Assembly: GCF_033723955.1 (NCBI RefSeq)
Contig: NZ_CP137555.1
Coordinates: 62,001-126,000 of the forward strand
Length of the DNA: 64,000 nucleotides
Source: Microbulbifer pacificus
Lineage (GTDB): Bacteria > Pseudomonadota > Gammaproteobacteria > Pseudomonadales > Cellvibrionaceae
Reading direction: 5' to 3'
This document shows positions 53,237-63,511 of the stretch, piece after piece. The notes under the pieces are model-generated. The model did no database searches. It was not told where the DNA came from and worked only from the letters and a program-made list of their open reading frames with translations. Both the position numbers and the translations under genes were made by a program. How positions within the stretch are numbered: the first letter of the stretch is position 1; each line of letters opens with the position of its first letter.

Positions 53237-55807
53237 TCAGAAGCGAACCGCGAAGTCCGCACCATACATACGAGGCATGAAACGCCACGCAGGGCTGGCG
53301 CCGATTGCCGCACCAGTGCCGCCGTAGCCACCGGCGATCTCCTCGTCGGTTACGTTCTGCACCCACAGGGCTGCAGAGTAACGGTCGGAGGGGCTGTTCC
53401 AGCCAGCGCGCATGTTCATCAGCTGGTAATCCGGAATTACACGGGCCGGATCACTGATGGAGCCCACACGCTCGTCGGTCCAGTTGTAGTCGCCGCGCAG
53501 AGACACGTCGCCACCAGCAGCCAGTTCCCAGGTGTACTCGGCCATCAGGTTGAACTTGTTCTCCGGGGTGCCCACGCGGGGCTGACCTACACGGGAATTT
53601 TCCTCTTCGGTCTCACCGATCGACTCGATGATCTGGTAGCGGGTGTATTCGGTTTTCAGGTAGGAATAGTTACCGGCAATAAACAGGTTGTCGGTAGCTG
53701 CCCACTGCACTTCGAATTCCGCACCGCGACCTTCGGCGTCGGCATTGCGCAGGTAGTAGTTGGGGATCGGTGCGCCCACGAGATCCAGCTGCTGCAGGTT
53801 CTTGTAGTCATACGCGAACACGGACGCGTTGAAGCGTACCGCGTTGTCGAACAGGCTGCTCTTCACGCCGATTTCCAGGTTGGTCACGCTCTCCTGGTCA
53901 AAGGAAGGATCGATGCCCGGCGCGGCGCTGAAGCTGTTGAAACCGCCAGCCTTGAAGCCATCCGCCAGAGACACAAAGGTCATGACGTCTTCGTTCCAGC
54001 GGTAATCCAGCACGAGACGGCCAGACAGGTCGCTCCAGGAATCGCTCAGCTTCTGGTTCAGGTCGGCAACGCCATTGTTGTTGAACGCCATGCCGAACGG
54101 AATCGCAGCGATCTGTCCGGAGGGCAGAGTGATCTCGCCGATAACGCTGCCGTCCGGCCCCATCAGCTCTACCGGGCCGCCCACAAACGCGATTGGCAGG
54201 GTGTTCTGGTAAGCGCTTTCGATGGTGAAGTCTTTTTCATCCGCGGTGTAACGGGCACCAACAGTCAGATCCAGCTTGTCGGTGAGGCTCCAGGTGGCAT
54301 CGCCGTAGATCGCCGCAGAACGGTAATCACCGGTGTTGGTGACAGATTCATTCCACGGGGTGTCGGCCATTACCCAGGGAGTGATGCCTGCCATCAGCTG
54401 ACCAATCATCTGGTCGCGATTCAGCATACTGGCATTGACGAATTCCGGCGCGCCCAGAGCTTGCAGCAGAGCATCGGCCTGGCCGGACTGCACCATCAGA
54501 TCGTAAATAAAGGTAGAAACTGCTGCGCCCTCGAGGCCTGCGGCAATCATCTGTTTGCGCGCCGCGTAGGCAGCGTCTTCCAGCTGGGTGGTGTTCAGGC
54601 CGGCACCGGCGTAAGCCGCCTTGACGCCCTCGTATACCGCGAAGGACTCGAGAGAGCCGGCGGTAAAGTATGCGTCGGTAATGTGCTCCAGCTCTTCGCG
54701 GGAATAGGATGCACCCAGGGTCCACTTCAGGGTATCGGTGGCACCGTTCAGGCGGAACTCCTGAGAGAATTGGGTCTGATCGTCGAAGTTGGCAGAACCG
54801 AACATGTAGTCCGGGTTCGCGGTGCCGTCTTCGTCCTGTTGCAGATGCGCATCAAAACCGCGGTAAGCGGTAATAGAGGTGAAGGTTACGTTGTCAAAGT
54901 CATGGGTAATGGACAGAGACGTACCCCAGGAGTCCCGGTCTTCAATGGTCGGAGTGTCCAGGGCGTAGTCACCAAACACATCGGTGCCACCCGCTTCCGC
55001 CTGCAGGGACGGAACAATGGAGGTGCGCAGCGCACTGCCCTGATCCATGATGCCGTAGTCGGCGCGGAACAGCACTTCGGTATCCGGAGTGACTTCCCAC
55101 AGCAGGGACGCGCGGTAAGTCTGGGTGTCAATATTGCCGGTTTCAAAATCCCCCGCCAGATTGTCGGCGTAGGAATCGCGACGGTTGGTGGACGCAGTGA
55201 AACGGGTATAGACGGTATCACTCAGCTGCTGGTTCACCAGCAGGTCGCTGGCCTGACGGCCATAGTTGCCTGCGCTGAGGTTCAGCTCAGTGGTGTCATC
55301 TGCCTGCGGCTTCTGGGAAATAATATGGATGGCACCGCCGGTGGCGTTGCGGCCGAACAGGGTGCCCTGCGGGCCTTTCAGTACTTCGACACGCTCGATA
55401 TCCGCCAGCGGAATCTCGGCGCCGGCGCCGCGGCCGGTGTAGACACCGTCGACGTACACAGCAACCGCCGGGTCGGAGCCCACGGTGAAGTCGCCGGTTT
55501 CGATACCGCGCACACTGTACGTTGGCTGCAGCGGGGTGTCGTTGTTCATTTCCACACCCGGGGTGAATTTACCCAGGTCGGTCAGGTTCTGAACACCCAT
55601 TGCTTTCATGCTGTCGCCAGTGAAAGCGGAAATGGCAATCGGAACGTCCTGCAGGTTTTCCGCGCGCTTCTGCGCGGTTACTACTACTTCTTCAATCTCA
55701 GCAGCGGATGCAGCGCCACTCAGTGCTGTACTAACAGCGATGGCGGCCGAGAGAGTGGACAGGGTGAAAAACCGGTTTTTACCGGACTGATCGGCGGTGT
55801 ACATCAT
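53237..55807 (-). CDS. TonB-dependent outer membrane receptor
   Basis: The 856-residue receptor has a signal peptide (TLSTLSAAIAVSTALSGAAS, cut near ASAAEIEE), then the TonB box-like EEVVVTAQKRAENLQDVP at residues 39-56. The plug follows (DLGKFTPGVEMNNDTPLQP, ERVEVLKGPQGTLFGRNATGG near 142-162) and a barrel ending GADFAVRF. It belongs to the large group of receptors of marine Gammaproteobacteria and Sphingomonads that often take up non-siderophore nutrients. The ligand is unknown. A helical insertion with YDLMVQSGQADALLQALGAP around residues 435-470 is unusual in the barrel. GAGGAC is six bases before the ATG. It diverges from the penicillin acylase gene. Confidence 0.9.
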   Translation of the reverse strand: MMYTADQSGKNRFFTLSTLSAAIAVSTALSGAASAAEIEEVVVTAQKRAENLQDVPIAISAFTGDSMKAMGVQNLTDLGKFTPGVEMNNDTPLQPTYSVRGIETGDFTVGSDPAVAVYVDGVYTGRGAGAEIPLADIERVEVLKGPQGTLFGRNATGGAIHIISQKPQADDTTELNLSAGNYGRQASDLLVNQQLSDTVYTRFTASTNRRDSYADNLAGDFETGNIDTQTYRASLLWEVTPDTEVLFRADYGIMDQGSALRTSIVPSLQAEAGGTDVFGDYALDTPTIEDRDSWGTSLSITHDFDNVTFTSITAYRGFDAHLQQDEDGTANPDYMFGSANFDDQTQFSQEFRLNGATDTLKWTLGASYSREELEHITDAYFTAGSLESFAVYEGVKAAYAGAGLNTTQLEDAAYAARKQMIAAGLEGAAVSTFIYDLMVQSGQADALLQALGAPEFVNASMLNRDQMIGQLMAGITPWVMADTPWNESVTNTGDYRSAAIYGDATWSLTDKLDLTVGARYTADEKDFTIESAYQNTLPIAFVGGPVELMGPDGSVIGEITLPSGQIAAIPFGMAFNNNGVADLNQKLSDSWSDLSGRLVLDYRWNEDVMTFVSLADGFKAGGFNSFSAAPGIDPSFDQESVTNLEIGVKSSLFDNAVRFNASVFAYDYKNLQQLDLVGAPIPNYYLRNADAEGRGAEFEVQWAATDNLFIAGNYSYLKTEYTRYQIIESIGETEEENSRVGQPRVGTPENKFNLMAEYTWELAAGGDVSLRGDYNWTDERVGSISDPARVIPDYQLMNMRAGWNSPSDRYSAALWVQNVTDEEIAGGYGGTGAAIGASPAWRFMPRMYGADFAVRF

Positions 55808-56174
55808 CGCGTCCTCGCGTTCTATTTATATGAAAAGCGTGATGGAAAATGGTCGTTATTGATAGTTATGTTGGGCCATCTTACGGGTAGCAACGGCCCA
55901 AGAAAAGCTTGTTGTGACTTTTTTGTTGTGACCGGTCAGTTTTGCGTGAGAAAACAGTTGAACCCTGCGCCAATATGGCGTTAAACGCATTTAAATCTCG
56001 TGAATTGTGACCGCAAACAGTCCGCTGGTAACCAGACTGAATCGCGCGACACTGCTAGACTCTGGGGCGTTTCCAGATCCTGCACCAGCGCGCTGGACAG
56101 CGGACGACAAAACGGACTTGCGCCCAATAAAGTCCCAAAATAACCATTCCGTATTTTCCCCGAGAGAACATGCG
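55808..56174. promoter_or_regulatory. Divergent 367-base region between TonB receptor and acylase genes, with a hairpin
   Basis: No gene is supported here. TTGGGCC-N17-GGCCCAA at 55871-55901 is a perfect 7-bp inverted repeat lying 64-94 bases before the receptor ATG, in its presumed leader. TTGTTGTGAC occurs shortly to the right at 55924-55933 and GTTGTGACTT at 55910. A leader hairpin or an operator is possible. No Fur box was recognised by eye. Confidence 0.4.
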
Positions 56175-58532
56175 ATGTTGAAAAATAACCCTTGGTCGAC
56201 CCGCTTGATTCGCGGCACCACTGCCCTGCTTGTCCTTTTATTGCTAGCCGTGGCAGCGGCCTGGTTCTGGCTCCGCCTAAGTCTGCCATTACTGCATGGC
56301 GAGCTGGACACCGGGCTGCTGGAAAAGCCGGCAACCATCACCCGCGACGAACAGGGCATAGCCTTTATCACCGCAGAGAACCGCACTGACAGTGCGTTTG
56401 CCCTCGGCTTCCTGCATGCCCAGGAGCGTTTCTTCCAGATGGATCTATTGCGTCGCAACTCTTCCGGCGAGCTGTCCGAACTGGTGGGTGAAGCGGCACT
56501 GGAGCACGACCGGGAAATCCGCATTCACCAGTTCCGCGCTCGCGCCGAGCGCAACATCGCCGCCATGCCAGCGGAACAGCAGGCAGTACTCGAGCACTAC
56601 GCCGCCGGAGTGAACTACGGTTTGGCTAAGTTGGGCGCGGCGCCCTGGGAATACGCGCTGCTCCGGCAGGAACCGCGCCAGTGGGTGCCAGCCGACAGCC
56701 TGCTGACCATCTTCAGTATGTACCTGACCTTGCAGAGCAATACCGGCAGCTTCGAGCTGCGGGATAACGCCTTGGCCGATCTGCTGCCCGGTGACCTGTA
56801 CGAGTTCTTCGTTCCTAAGGGTGGTATCTGGGACGCACCACTGATCGGTGACGCCCGCGGCCCCCTGCCATTGCCGGAAACCCATATCGCCGCACTGGTT
56901 CAGGACGGTGAGCCCATGGCCCGGCAGAAGATGGAAAGCGAAGACATGATCTTCGGCAGTAACAATTGGGTGGTTGGTGGTGCGCTCACGGAACACGGCA
57001 CGGCCATCGTGGCAGACGATATGCACCTGAGCATTACCGTGCCCAACATCTGGTTTCGCGCGGGCTGGAATGTACCCGGCACTGACTTTGTCATGCGCGG
57101 CGCCACCCTGCCCGGCGGTCCAATCATTGTCGCCGGCAGCAATGGCAAAGTGGCCTGGGGCTTTACCAATACCACGGCGGACTGGGGCGACCTAATTCCG
57201 CTGGAACTGTCCGCAGACGGTAAACAGTACCGCACCCCCGACGGCTGGCGGGATTTTGAGATCGTCAATGAAGAGATCGCAGTCAAGGGCAAGCAACCGG
57301 CCAGTGTGGAAATCCGCAAGACCATCTGGGGTCCAGTGGTGGCCGAAAACCACAAGGGCACTCCCCTCGCCTACCGTTGGGTCGCTCACGACGTCCGCGG
57401 TGCCAATATGAACATTCTCAAGCTGGAAACCGTCTCCAGTACCCGCGAGGCCATGAACTTGGCACCGGAGCTGGGTCTTCCACACCAGAATTTCGTACTC
57501 GGTGATGCCGACGGCAATATCGGCTGGACCGTGGCCGGACCGATTCCCCGTCGCGTGGGCCTGGATGGCAGCCGCTCGGTTAGCTGGGCAGACGGCACCG
57601 CCTACTGGGACGGTTACCTTCCTTTAGAAGAGCACCCACATGTCTACAATCCGCCCTCCCACCGGATCTGGACGGCGAACGCCCGTACCATGGATGGCGA
57701 ATACCTCAAGGTGATGGGCGACGGCGGCTATGCCCTCGGAGCGCGGCAGCAACAGATCCGCGACGACCTGTTCGCCCGCGACCACTTTAAAGAACAGGAC
57801 CTGCTGGATATCCAGCTCGACGACCGTGCGGTATTTCTTGAGCGCTGGCAGCAGCAGTTGAGCACGCTGCTCGATTCCGTCGACGGTTACGACGAAGTCA
57901 AAGAGCAGGTAAGCAACTGGGGGGCGCGCGCCAGCGCGGATTCCGTCGGCTACCGTATCGTGCGCAACTTCCGCCTGCGCTTTATCGACCTGGCAACTGC
58001 ACCAGTGCTCACGTTTATGCAACGCCACAATACGGATTTTGCATTCGGGCGCTCGAACCGCCAGGTGGAGTACCCGGCGTGGGAAATGCTGGCCAGCGAG
58101 CCCACACACCTGCTAAATCCAGAGTTCGAATCCTGGAGAGCTCTGAAACTGGCGGCACTGGATCAGGTGCTGCAAGACATGGCAAAAGACGGCTTGCCGT
58201 TCGCACAGCAGACCTGGGGCGTGGAAAATACGGCGAAAGTCCGGCATCCGCTGGGCCGTGCAGTGGCAGCGGTGAACTGGTTTACTGCCATGCCGGAGGA
58301 CCACCTTTCCGGCGATTCCCACATGCCGCGCGTCCAGTCCTCAACCAAAGGTGCATCCGAGCGCATGGTTGTGGCACCGGGACATGAAGAGCTGGGAATC
58401 TTCCATATGGCCACCGGCCAGAGCGCTCACCCGCTGTCGCCGTTTTTTGGCAATGGTCATCGGGACTGGGTTGAAGGCAACCCTTCTAGCTTTACCGAAA
58501 AAACCGAAAAGTATGTCCTGACCCTGCATTAA
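56175..58532 (+). CDS. Penicillin acylase family protein (Ntn hydrolase)
   Basis: The start at 56175 gives 785 residues beginning with a membrane or signal helix (IRGTTALLVLLLLAVAAAWFWLRLSL); the frame extends to 56007 but without sense. The Ntn-hydrolase layout is seen: an alpha chain with ARDEQGIAFITAENRTDSAFALGFLHAQERFFQMDLLRR, a spacer, and the autocleavage site GSNNWVVGG, in which Ser262 becomes the N-terminal nucleophile of the beta chain. NTTADWGDLIPLEL and SYVLRxxx-like parts follow. Relatives hydrolyse penicillin G, cephalosporins or acyl-homoserine lactones. The real substrate is unknown. It should be periplasmic. It is divergent from a TonB-dependent receptor, which may import its substrate or product. 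Confidence 0.88.
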   Translation: MLKNNPWSTRLIRGTTALLVLLLLAVAAAWFWLRLSLPLLHGELDTGLLEKPATITRDEQGIAFITAENRTDSAFALGFLHAQERFFQMDLLRRNSSGELSELVGEAALEHDREIRIHQFRARAERNIAAMPAEQQAVLEHYAAGVNYGLAKLGAAPWEYALLRQEPRQWVPADSLLTIFSMYLTLQSNTGSFELRDNALADLLPGDLYEFFVPKGGIWDAPLIGDARGPLPLPETHIAALVQDGEPMARQKMESEDMIFGSNNWVVGGALTEHGTAIVADDMHLSITVPNIWFRAGWNVPGTDFVMRGATLPGGPIIVAGSNGKVAWGFTNTTADWGDLIPLELSADGKQYRTPDGWRDFEIVNEEIAVKGKQPASVEIRKTIWGPVVAENHKGTPLAYRWVAHDVRGANMNILKLETVSSTREAMNLAPELGLPHQNFVLGDADGNIGWTVAGPIPRRVGLDGSRSVSWADGTAYWDGYLPLEEHPHVYNPPSHRIWTANARTMDGEYLKVMGDGGYALGARQQQIRDDLFARDHFKEQDLLDIQLDDRAVFLERWQQQLSTLLDSVDGYDEVKEQVSNWGARASADSVGYRIVRNFRLRFIDLATAPVLTFMQRHNTDFAFGRSNRQVEYPAWEMLASEPTHLLNPEFESWRALKLAALDQVLQDMAKDGLPFAQQTWGVENTAKVRHPLGRAVAAVNWFTAMPEDHLSGDSHMPRVQSSTKGASERMVVAPGHEELGIFHMATGQSAHPLSPFFGNGHRDWVEGNPSSFTEKTEKYVLTLH

Positions 58533-58603
58533 GAAGGGCTTCGTAGATTGCTCGGTGGCGGTACTGCTGCCGGGCAACTTATGGTCGACCTAATGCGCTC
58601 TGT

Positions 58604-58867
58604 TCAAGCCGTTTCATCAAGAATCGCAAACGATAAAAAGGACGTGAAAAGCCCCAAACCCAGGATAAAAGGCAAGAGCGGAAAGCAGATCATCAGCAGC
58701 GAAGAACCTATCCAGAGGTTTTTCACCCAGTTGCGTTTTACCCGGTATTTGCGGGAATAGCGGCGCAGATGGCTGTCGTCTTCTTTGGGCAGCGCAATTT
58801 CACTCTCCCGCGGCAGAAAACTGCGCACCAGAAGTGTGCAATAGAAACGAAGCAGCATCCACAACAT
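58604..58867 (-). CDS. Small hypothetical membrane protein, 87 aa
   Basis: I do not recognise this family. Starting at the ATG at 58867 the 87-residue protein has a short amphipathic N-terminus (MLWMLLRFYCTLLVRSFLPRE), a charged basic loop (HLRRYSRKYRVKRNWVKN) and one or two membrane helices (WIGSSLLMICFPLLPFILGLGLFTSFL). The last residues are AILDETA. An in-frame TTG at 58888 would add seven residues. A 13-bp perfect inverted repeat lies directly upstream. It sits between cysG and the acylase gene, on the cysG strand. Confidence 0.6.
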   Translation of the reverse strand: MLWMLLRFYCTLLVRSFLPRESEIALPKEDDSHLRRYSRKYRVKRNWVKNLWIGSSLLMICFPLLPFILGLGLFTSFLSFAILDETA

Positions 58868-58873
58868 AGAATC

Positions 58874-58921
58874 ACCACTGGCAAACAACTCCTTCAGTAT
58901 AGATAGGGGTTTGCCAGTGGT
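58874..58921. promoter_or_regulatory. 13-bp perfect inverted repeat before the small membrane protein
   Basis: ACCACTGGCAAAC (58874-58886) and GTTTGCCAGTGGT (58909-58921) are perfectly complementary arms separated by 22 bases. On the minus strand the loop contains AAGGAG, a ribosome-binding sequence, and the second arm ends six bases before the ATG of the 87-residue gene. No T-run follows, so it is not a classic terminator of cysG. A translation-controlling RNA hairpin or an operator is more likely. Confidence 0.65.
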
Positions 58922-58966
58922 TATGTGTAGAGGGAATTTACGCCCGGCTCGGATGCCGGATAGACA

Positions 58967-60346
58967 TCACTGGTACCAGCCCAGGCTTTCGCGCAATTTC
59001 ACCACACCACCGATAATGGTCAGTGCCGGCGCTTCGACCTTGTGGGTTTCTGCGAGTTCGGGCAAGGTGCCGATGGTACCTACAATCACCCTCTGATCCC
59101 GGGTTGTACCCTTCTCCACCAGCGCCGCCGGGGTATCCGCATCCATACCGTGGGCGATCAGCTTTTCGGAAATCGTGGGCAGGCCAGTGAGCCCCATGTA
59201 AAACACCAGCGTCTGGTTTTTGGTGATGAGCTCTTCCCACGGCAGCACCAGATTGCCCTGCTTCAGGTGTCCGGTGATAAAACGCACCGACTGGGCGTGG
59301 TCTCGGTGGGTCAACGGAATTCCGGAATAGGCAGAGCAGCCAATGGCGGCGGTAATGCCCGGCACCACCTGGAACGGCACGCCGGCTTCAGCCAGCCTGT
59401 CGATTTCCTCGCCGCCACGACCAAATACAAAGGGGTCACCGCCCTTCAGTCGCAGCACTTTCTTGCCCTCTTTGGCGAGATCCACCAGCAACTGGTTGAT
59501 ATCGTCCTGGGGCACGGAGTGGAACTGCTTCATCTTGCCGACATAAATACGCTCGGCATCGCGGCGCACCAGCTCCAGCACTTCGGTGGAAACAAGCCTG
59601 TCGTAGAGTACTACGTCCGCCTGTTGCATCAGGCGCAGGGCACGAAAGGTGAGCAGGTCCGGATCGCCCGGGCCGCCGCCGACCAGGTACACCTCACCAC
59701 TTGCCGCGGGCTTGTCCTGCCAGCGCTGCAACTCTTCCAGCACAGCCTGCTCCGCCTCGGCCTTGTGACCACGCTCGATCTGACCCACCACCGGGCCGTT
59801 GAAAACCCAGTGCCAGAAGTCCTTGCGCTGGGCTTCCGGCAATGCGGCTTTTACCTTGCCGCGCAGGCGACCGGCCAGATCAGCGATCAGGCCGAGGCCC
59901 GGCGACAACAGGGTTTCAATCTGCGAGCGCAGCATGCGGGTGAGAACCGGTGCGGAACCACCACTGGAAATACCGATGGCCAGCGGGCCGCGTTCGACAA
60001 TGGAGGGGAAGGTGAAGGTGCAGAGCTCCGGGGAGTCCACCACGTTGACTGGCTGGCGCAGGGCACGCGCGTCGGCGGAAACCTGCGCGTTGACCTCGCT
60101 GTCGGCGGTGGCAGCCACCACTATTTCGACATTTTCCAGCAGGTCACTGCGGTAGCGACCAACGATGTATTCACCACCGCTGGCCAGAACCAGCTGGCGC
60201 AACTCGTCGGTAATATCCGGAGCCACCACCAGCAGGCGCGCCTCTGCTTTGTTGAGCAATCGCGCTTTGCGCGTGGCTATGGAGCCGCCCCCGACAATCA
60301 GGCAGGGGCGATTTTTCAAATCAAACGCGAGAGGCAGGTAACGCAA
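58967..60346 (-). CDS. cysG: Siroheme synthase CysG
   Basis: This is a 459-residue two-domain enzyme. Residues 1-200 are precorrin-2 dehydrogenase/ferrochelatase: [15 protein letters not shown] for NAD and [14 protein letters not shown] with the conserved Ser. Residues about 215-459 are uroporphyrinogen-III methyltransferase with [16 protein letters not shown] and [15 protein letters not shown]. It makes siroheme for sulfite and nitrite reductases. The start is probably TTG at 60344-60346, because the conserved [20 protein letters not shown] begins there and no ATG lies nearby. It follows serS by 18 bases, the usual Pseudomonas-like order. Confidence 0.94.
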   Translation of the reverse strand: MRYLPLAFDLKNRPCLIVGGGSIATRKARLLNKAEARLLVVAPDITDELRQLVLASGGEYIVGRYRSDLLENVEIVVAATADSEVNAQVSADARALRQPVNVVDSPELCTFTFPSIVERGPLAIGISSGGSAPVLTRMLRSQIETLLSPGLGLIADLAGRLRGKVKAALPEAQRKDFWHWVFNGPVVGQIERGHKAEAEQAVLEELQRWQDKPAASGEVYLVGGGPGDPDLLTFRALRLMQQADVVLYDRLVSTEVLELVRRDAERIYVGKMKQFHSVPQDDINQLLVDLAKEGKKVLRLKGGDPFVFGRGGEEIDRLAEAGVPFQVVPGITAAIGCSAYSGIPLTHRDHAQSVRFITGHLKQGNLVLPWEELITKNQTLVFYMGLTGLPTISEKLIAHGMDADTPAALVEKGTTRDQRVIVGTIGTLPELAETHKVEAPALTIIGGVVKLRESLGWYQ

Positions 60347-60364
60347 GTTCTTATTCCATACTGC

Positions 60365-61660
<1,296 letters not shown>

Positions 61661-62035
61661 TTACAGATATTTCATTCCCAGCGAGATGGTGGCCGCGGTG
61701 GCCGCCAGACACGCGAGGAGGCTGACCGCAATATAGGTCAGCGCCGTTAAAGGCTGGCCATTGTGCCACAACAGCACGGTTTCCAGCGAGAAGGTAGAAA
61801 AGGTGGTGAGCGCGCCGAACAGGCCTGTCATGATCAAGAGGCGCCACTCATGGCCGAACATGCCGCGTTCCACAATGGCCACATAGGCGACGCCGATCAA
61901 CAGTGAACCCGTCAGGTTCACAATAAATGTCCCGAGGGGCAGCCGGTTTTCAAAAACCGGAAAACTCCAGATCGCGATCAGGTGCCGCAGCACCGCGCCG
62001 ATCGCGCCCCCCAGCGCTATTGCAATCCACTGCAT
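61661..62035 (-). CDS. crcB: Fluoride exporter CrcB/Fluc
   Basis: This is a 124-residue, four-helix membrane protein of the CrcB/Fluc family. The motifs GGAIGAVLRHLIAI, GTFIVNLTGSLLIG with the pore Asn, and TGLFGALTTFSTFS with the Phe-box and Thr/Ser track are all present. Two antiparallel subunits make a double-barrelled fluoride channel. The stop is 18 bases before serS. No fluoride riboswitch is recognisable in the 111 bases upstream, as usual when the gene is embedded in this cluster. Confidence 0.93.
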   Translation of the reverse strand: MQWIAIALGGAIGAVLRHLIAIWSFPVFENRLPLGTFIVNLTGSLLIGVAYVAIVERGMFGHEWRLLIMTGLFGALTTFSTFSLETVLLWHNGQPLTALTYIAVSLLACLAATAATISLGMKYL

Positions 62036-62073
62036 GGGATACCCTTTTTATTGTTCCCTAACCTTGTTTTTCT

Positions 62074-62085
62074 GGGCAGCTGCCC
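62074..62085. other. 12-bp palindrome between rarA and crcB
   Basis: GGGCAGCTGCCC is a perfect 12-bp palindrome in the 111-base gap between rarA and crcB. With no hairpin loop it suits a protein site better than a terminator. Function unknown. Confidence 0.3.
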
Positions 62086-62146
62086 GCGAGTACCAGTGTG
62101 CGGCGATTCTAACGCCTTTTTATGCGCCTAGCGTCTGCTTGTGCCG

Positions 62147-63511
62147 CTAACGCTTGTGCGTGTCAGAACCGCGCTCCTCTGTATAGCGTTGCTGCGGGCT
62201 GGCCCGGTTCAGCGCGCGCAGGCGCTGCAGCTTTTCCTCGATCTTGAGCTCCAGGCCGCGATTGACCGGGTGGTAGTAGCAGCGCCCGGCGATGGCCTCC
62301 GGGAAATAGTTCTCCCCAGCAGCGAATGCATCCGGTTCGTCGTGGGCGTAGCGGTATTCGGCACCGTGAGCCATTTCCTTGGCAAGCTTGGTCGGCGCAT
62401 TGCGCAGATGGATCGGCACTTCATAACTGGGCTCGCGGCGGATATCCGCCAACACACGCTTATAGGCGCTGTACACCGCGTTACTTTTGGCCGCAATCGC
62501 GAGGTACACGACGGCCTGAGCTATGGCCAACTCCCCTTCCGGGCTGCCGAGACGCTCCTGCACATCCCAGGCGCTTAATGCTATCTCAAGTGCTCGCGGG
62601 TCCGCATTGCCAATATCTTCGCTGGCCATACGCACCACCCGGCGCGCCACATACAGCGGGTCGCAACCTCCGTCGATCATGCGCGCAAACCAGTAGAGCG
62701 CCGCATCCGGATCCGAACCGCGCACAGATTTGTGCAGCGCAGAAATCTGGTCGTAAAAGTATTCGCCGCCCTTGTCGAAACGCCGCACATCCGCGCTCAG
62801 CACTTCCGCGAGCACGTCGTCATCAACTACCTGACGCCCACCCTCTTCCCGCGACAAGTCGCAGGCGATCTCCAGCAGATTGAGCGCACTGCGCGCGTCG
62901 CCATCTGCGCTGAGGGTGATGCGCTCAAGCACCTCCGGTGTCATCTGAATATTGCGTGCGCGCAGCTCTTCATCTTCGGTCAGCGCGCGCTGCAACAGCC
63001 CGAGGAGTTCGGGCTGACTCAGGCTGCGCAGCAAGTAGACCCGACAACGGGACAGCAGTGCATTGTTCAGCTCAAACGACGGGTTTTCCGTGGTGGCGCC
63101 GACGAAGGTCACCGTGCCCTCTTCCACGTAGGGCAAAAACGCATCCTGCTGGGCCTTGTTGAACCGGTGCACCTCATCAACAAACAGGATGGTGCCGCGA
63201 CCAAACTGCGCCGCGTGCTGCTCCGCCTCGGCCACGGCCTGACGGATTTCTTTCACTCCGGCGAGAACGGCCGACAGGGTCGCGAAGCGCACATCGCACT
63301 CCTGCGCCAGCAGGCGTGCGAACGTGGTTTTACCGACACCGGGTGGCCCCCACAGCACCATGGAGTGCAGCTGGCCCCGCTCCACCGCTTCGCGCAGTGG
63401 TTTACCGGGGCCCAATAAATGCGTCTGGCCCACATAGTGGGCCAGAGAATGGGGTCGCATACGCGCGGCCAGTGGCTGATGCCGGGGCGGCGCCCTGAAA
63501 AGATCATTCAT
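62147..63511 (-). CDS. rarA: Replication-associated recombination protein RarA (MgsA)
   Basis: The 454-residue AAA+ ATPase is a clamp-loader-like protein that acts at stalled replication forks. Walker A is GPPGVGKTTFARLL near residue 53 and Walker B is ILFVDEVHRFNKAQQDAFLP near 110. Sensor 1 lies in FVGATTENPSFELNNALLSR. The C-terminal part has the MgsA_C/tetramerisation domain with GSDPDAALYWFARMIDGG. The start at 63511 (MNDLFRAPPRHQPLAARMRP) is chosen because it is the usual N-terminus; the frame upstream is lolA sequence in another phase. It overlaps the lolA stop by 8 bases. Confidence 0.95.
   Translation of the reverse strand: MNDLFRAPPRHQPLAARMRPHSLAHYVGQTHLLGPGKPLREAVERGQLHSMVLWGPPGVGKTTFARLLAQECDVRFATLSAVLAGVKEIRQAVAEAEQHAAQFGRGTILFVDEVHRFNKAQQDAFLPYVEEGTVTFVGATTENPSFELNNALLSRCRVYLLRSLSQPELLGLLQRALTEDEELRARNIQMTPEVLERITLSADGDARSALNLLEIACDLSREEGGRQVVDDDVLAEVLSADVRRFDKGGEYFYDQISALHKSVRGSDPDAALYWFARMIDGGCDPLYVARRVVRMASEDIGNADPRALEIALSAWDVQERLGSPEGELAIAQAVVYLAIAAKSNAVYSAYKRVLADIRREPSYEVPIHLRNAPTKLAKEMAHGAEYRYAHDEPDAFAAGENYFPEAIAGRCYYHPVNRGLELKIEEKLQRLRALNRASPQQRYTEERGSDTHKR

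Noticed and set aside
54461..55984. A 507-residue open frame antisense to the TonB receptor
   Set aside because: The receptor on the minus strand has clear family motifs throughout; the antisense frame is a codon-bias shadow with no domain and no ribosome site.
62036..62146. Fluoride riboswitch ahead of crcB
   Set aside because: The gap lacks the conserved riboswitch core; the gene is inside a housekeeping cluster where none is expected.
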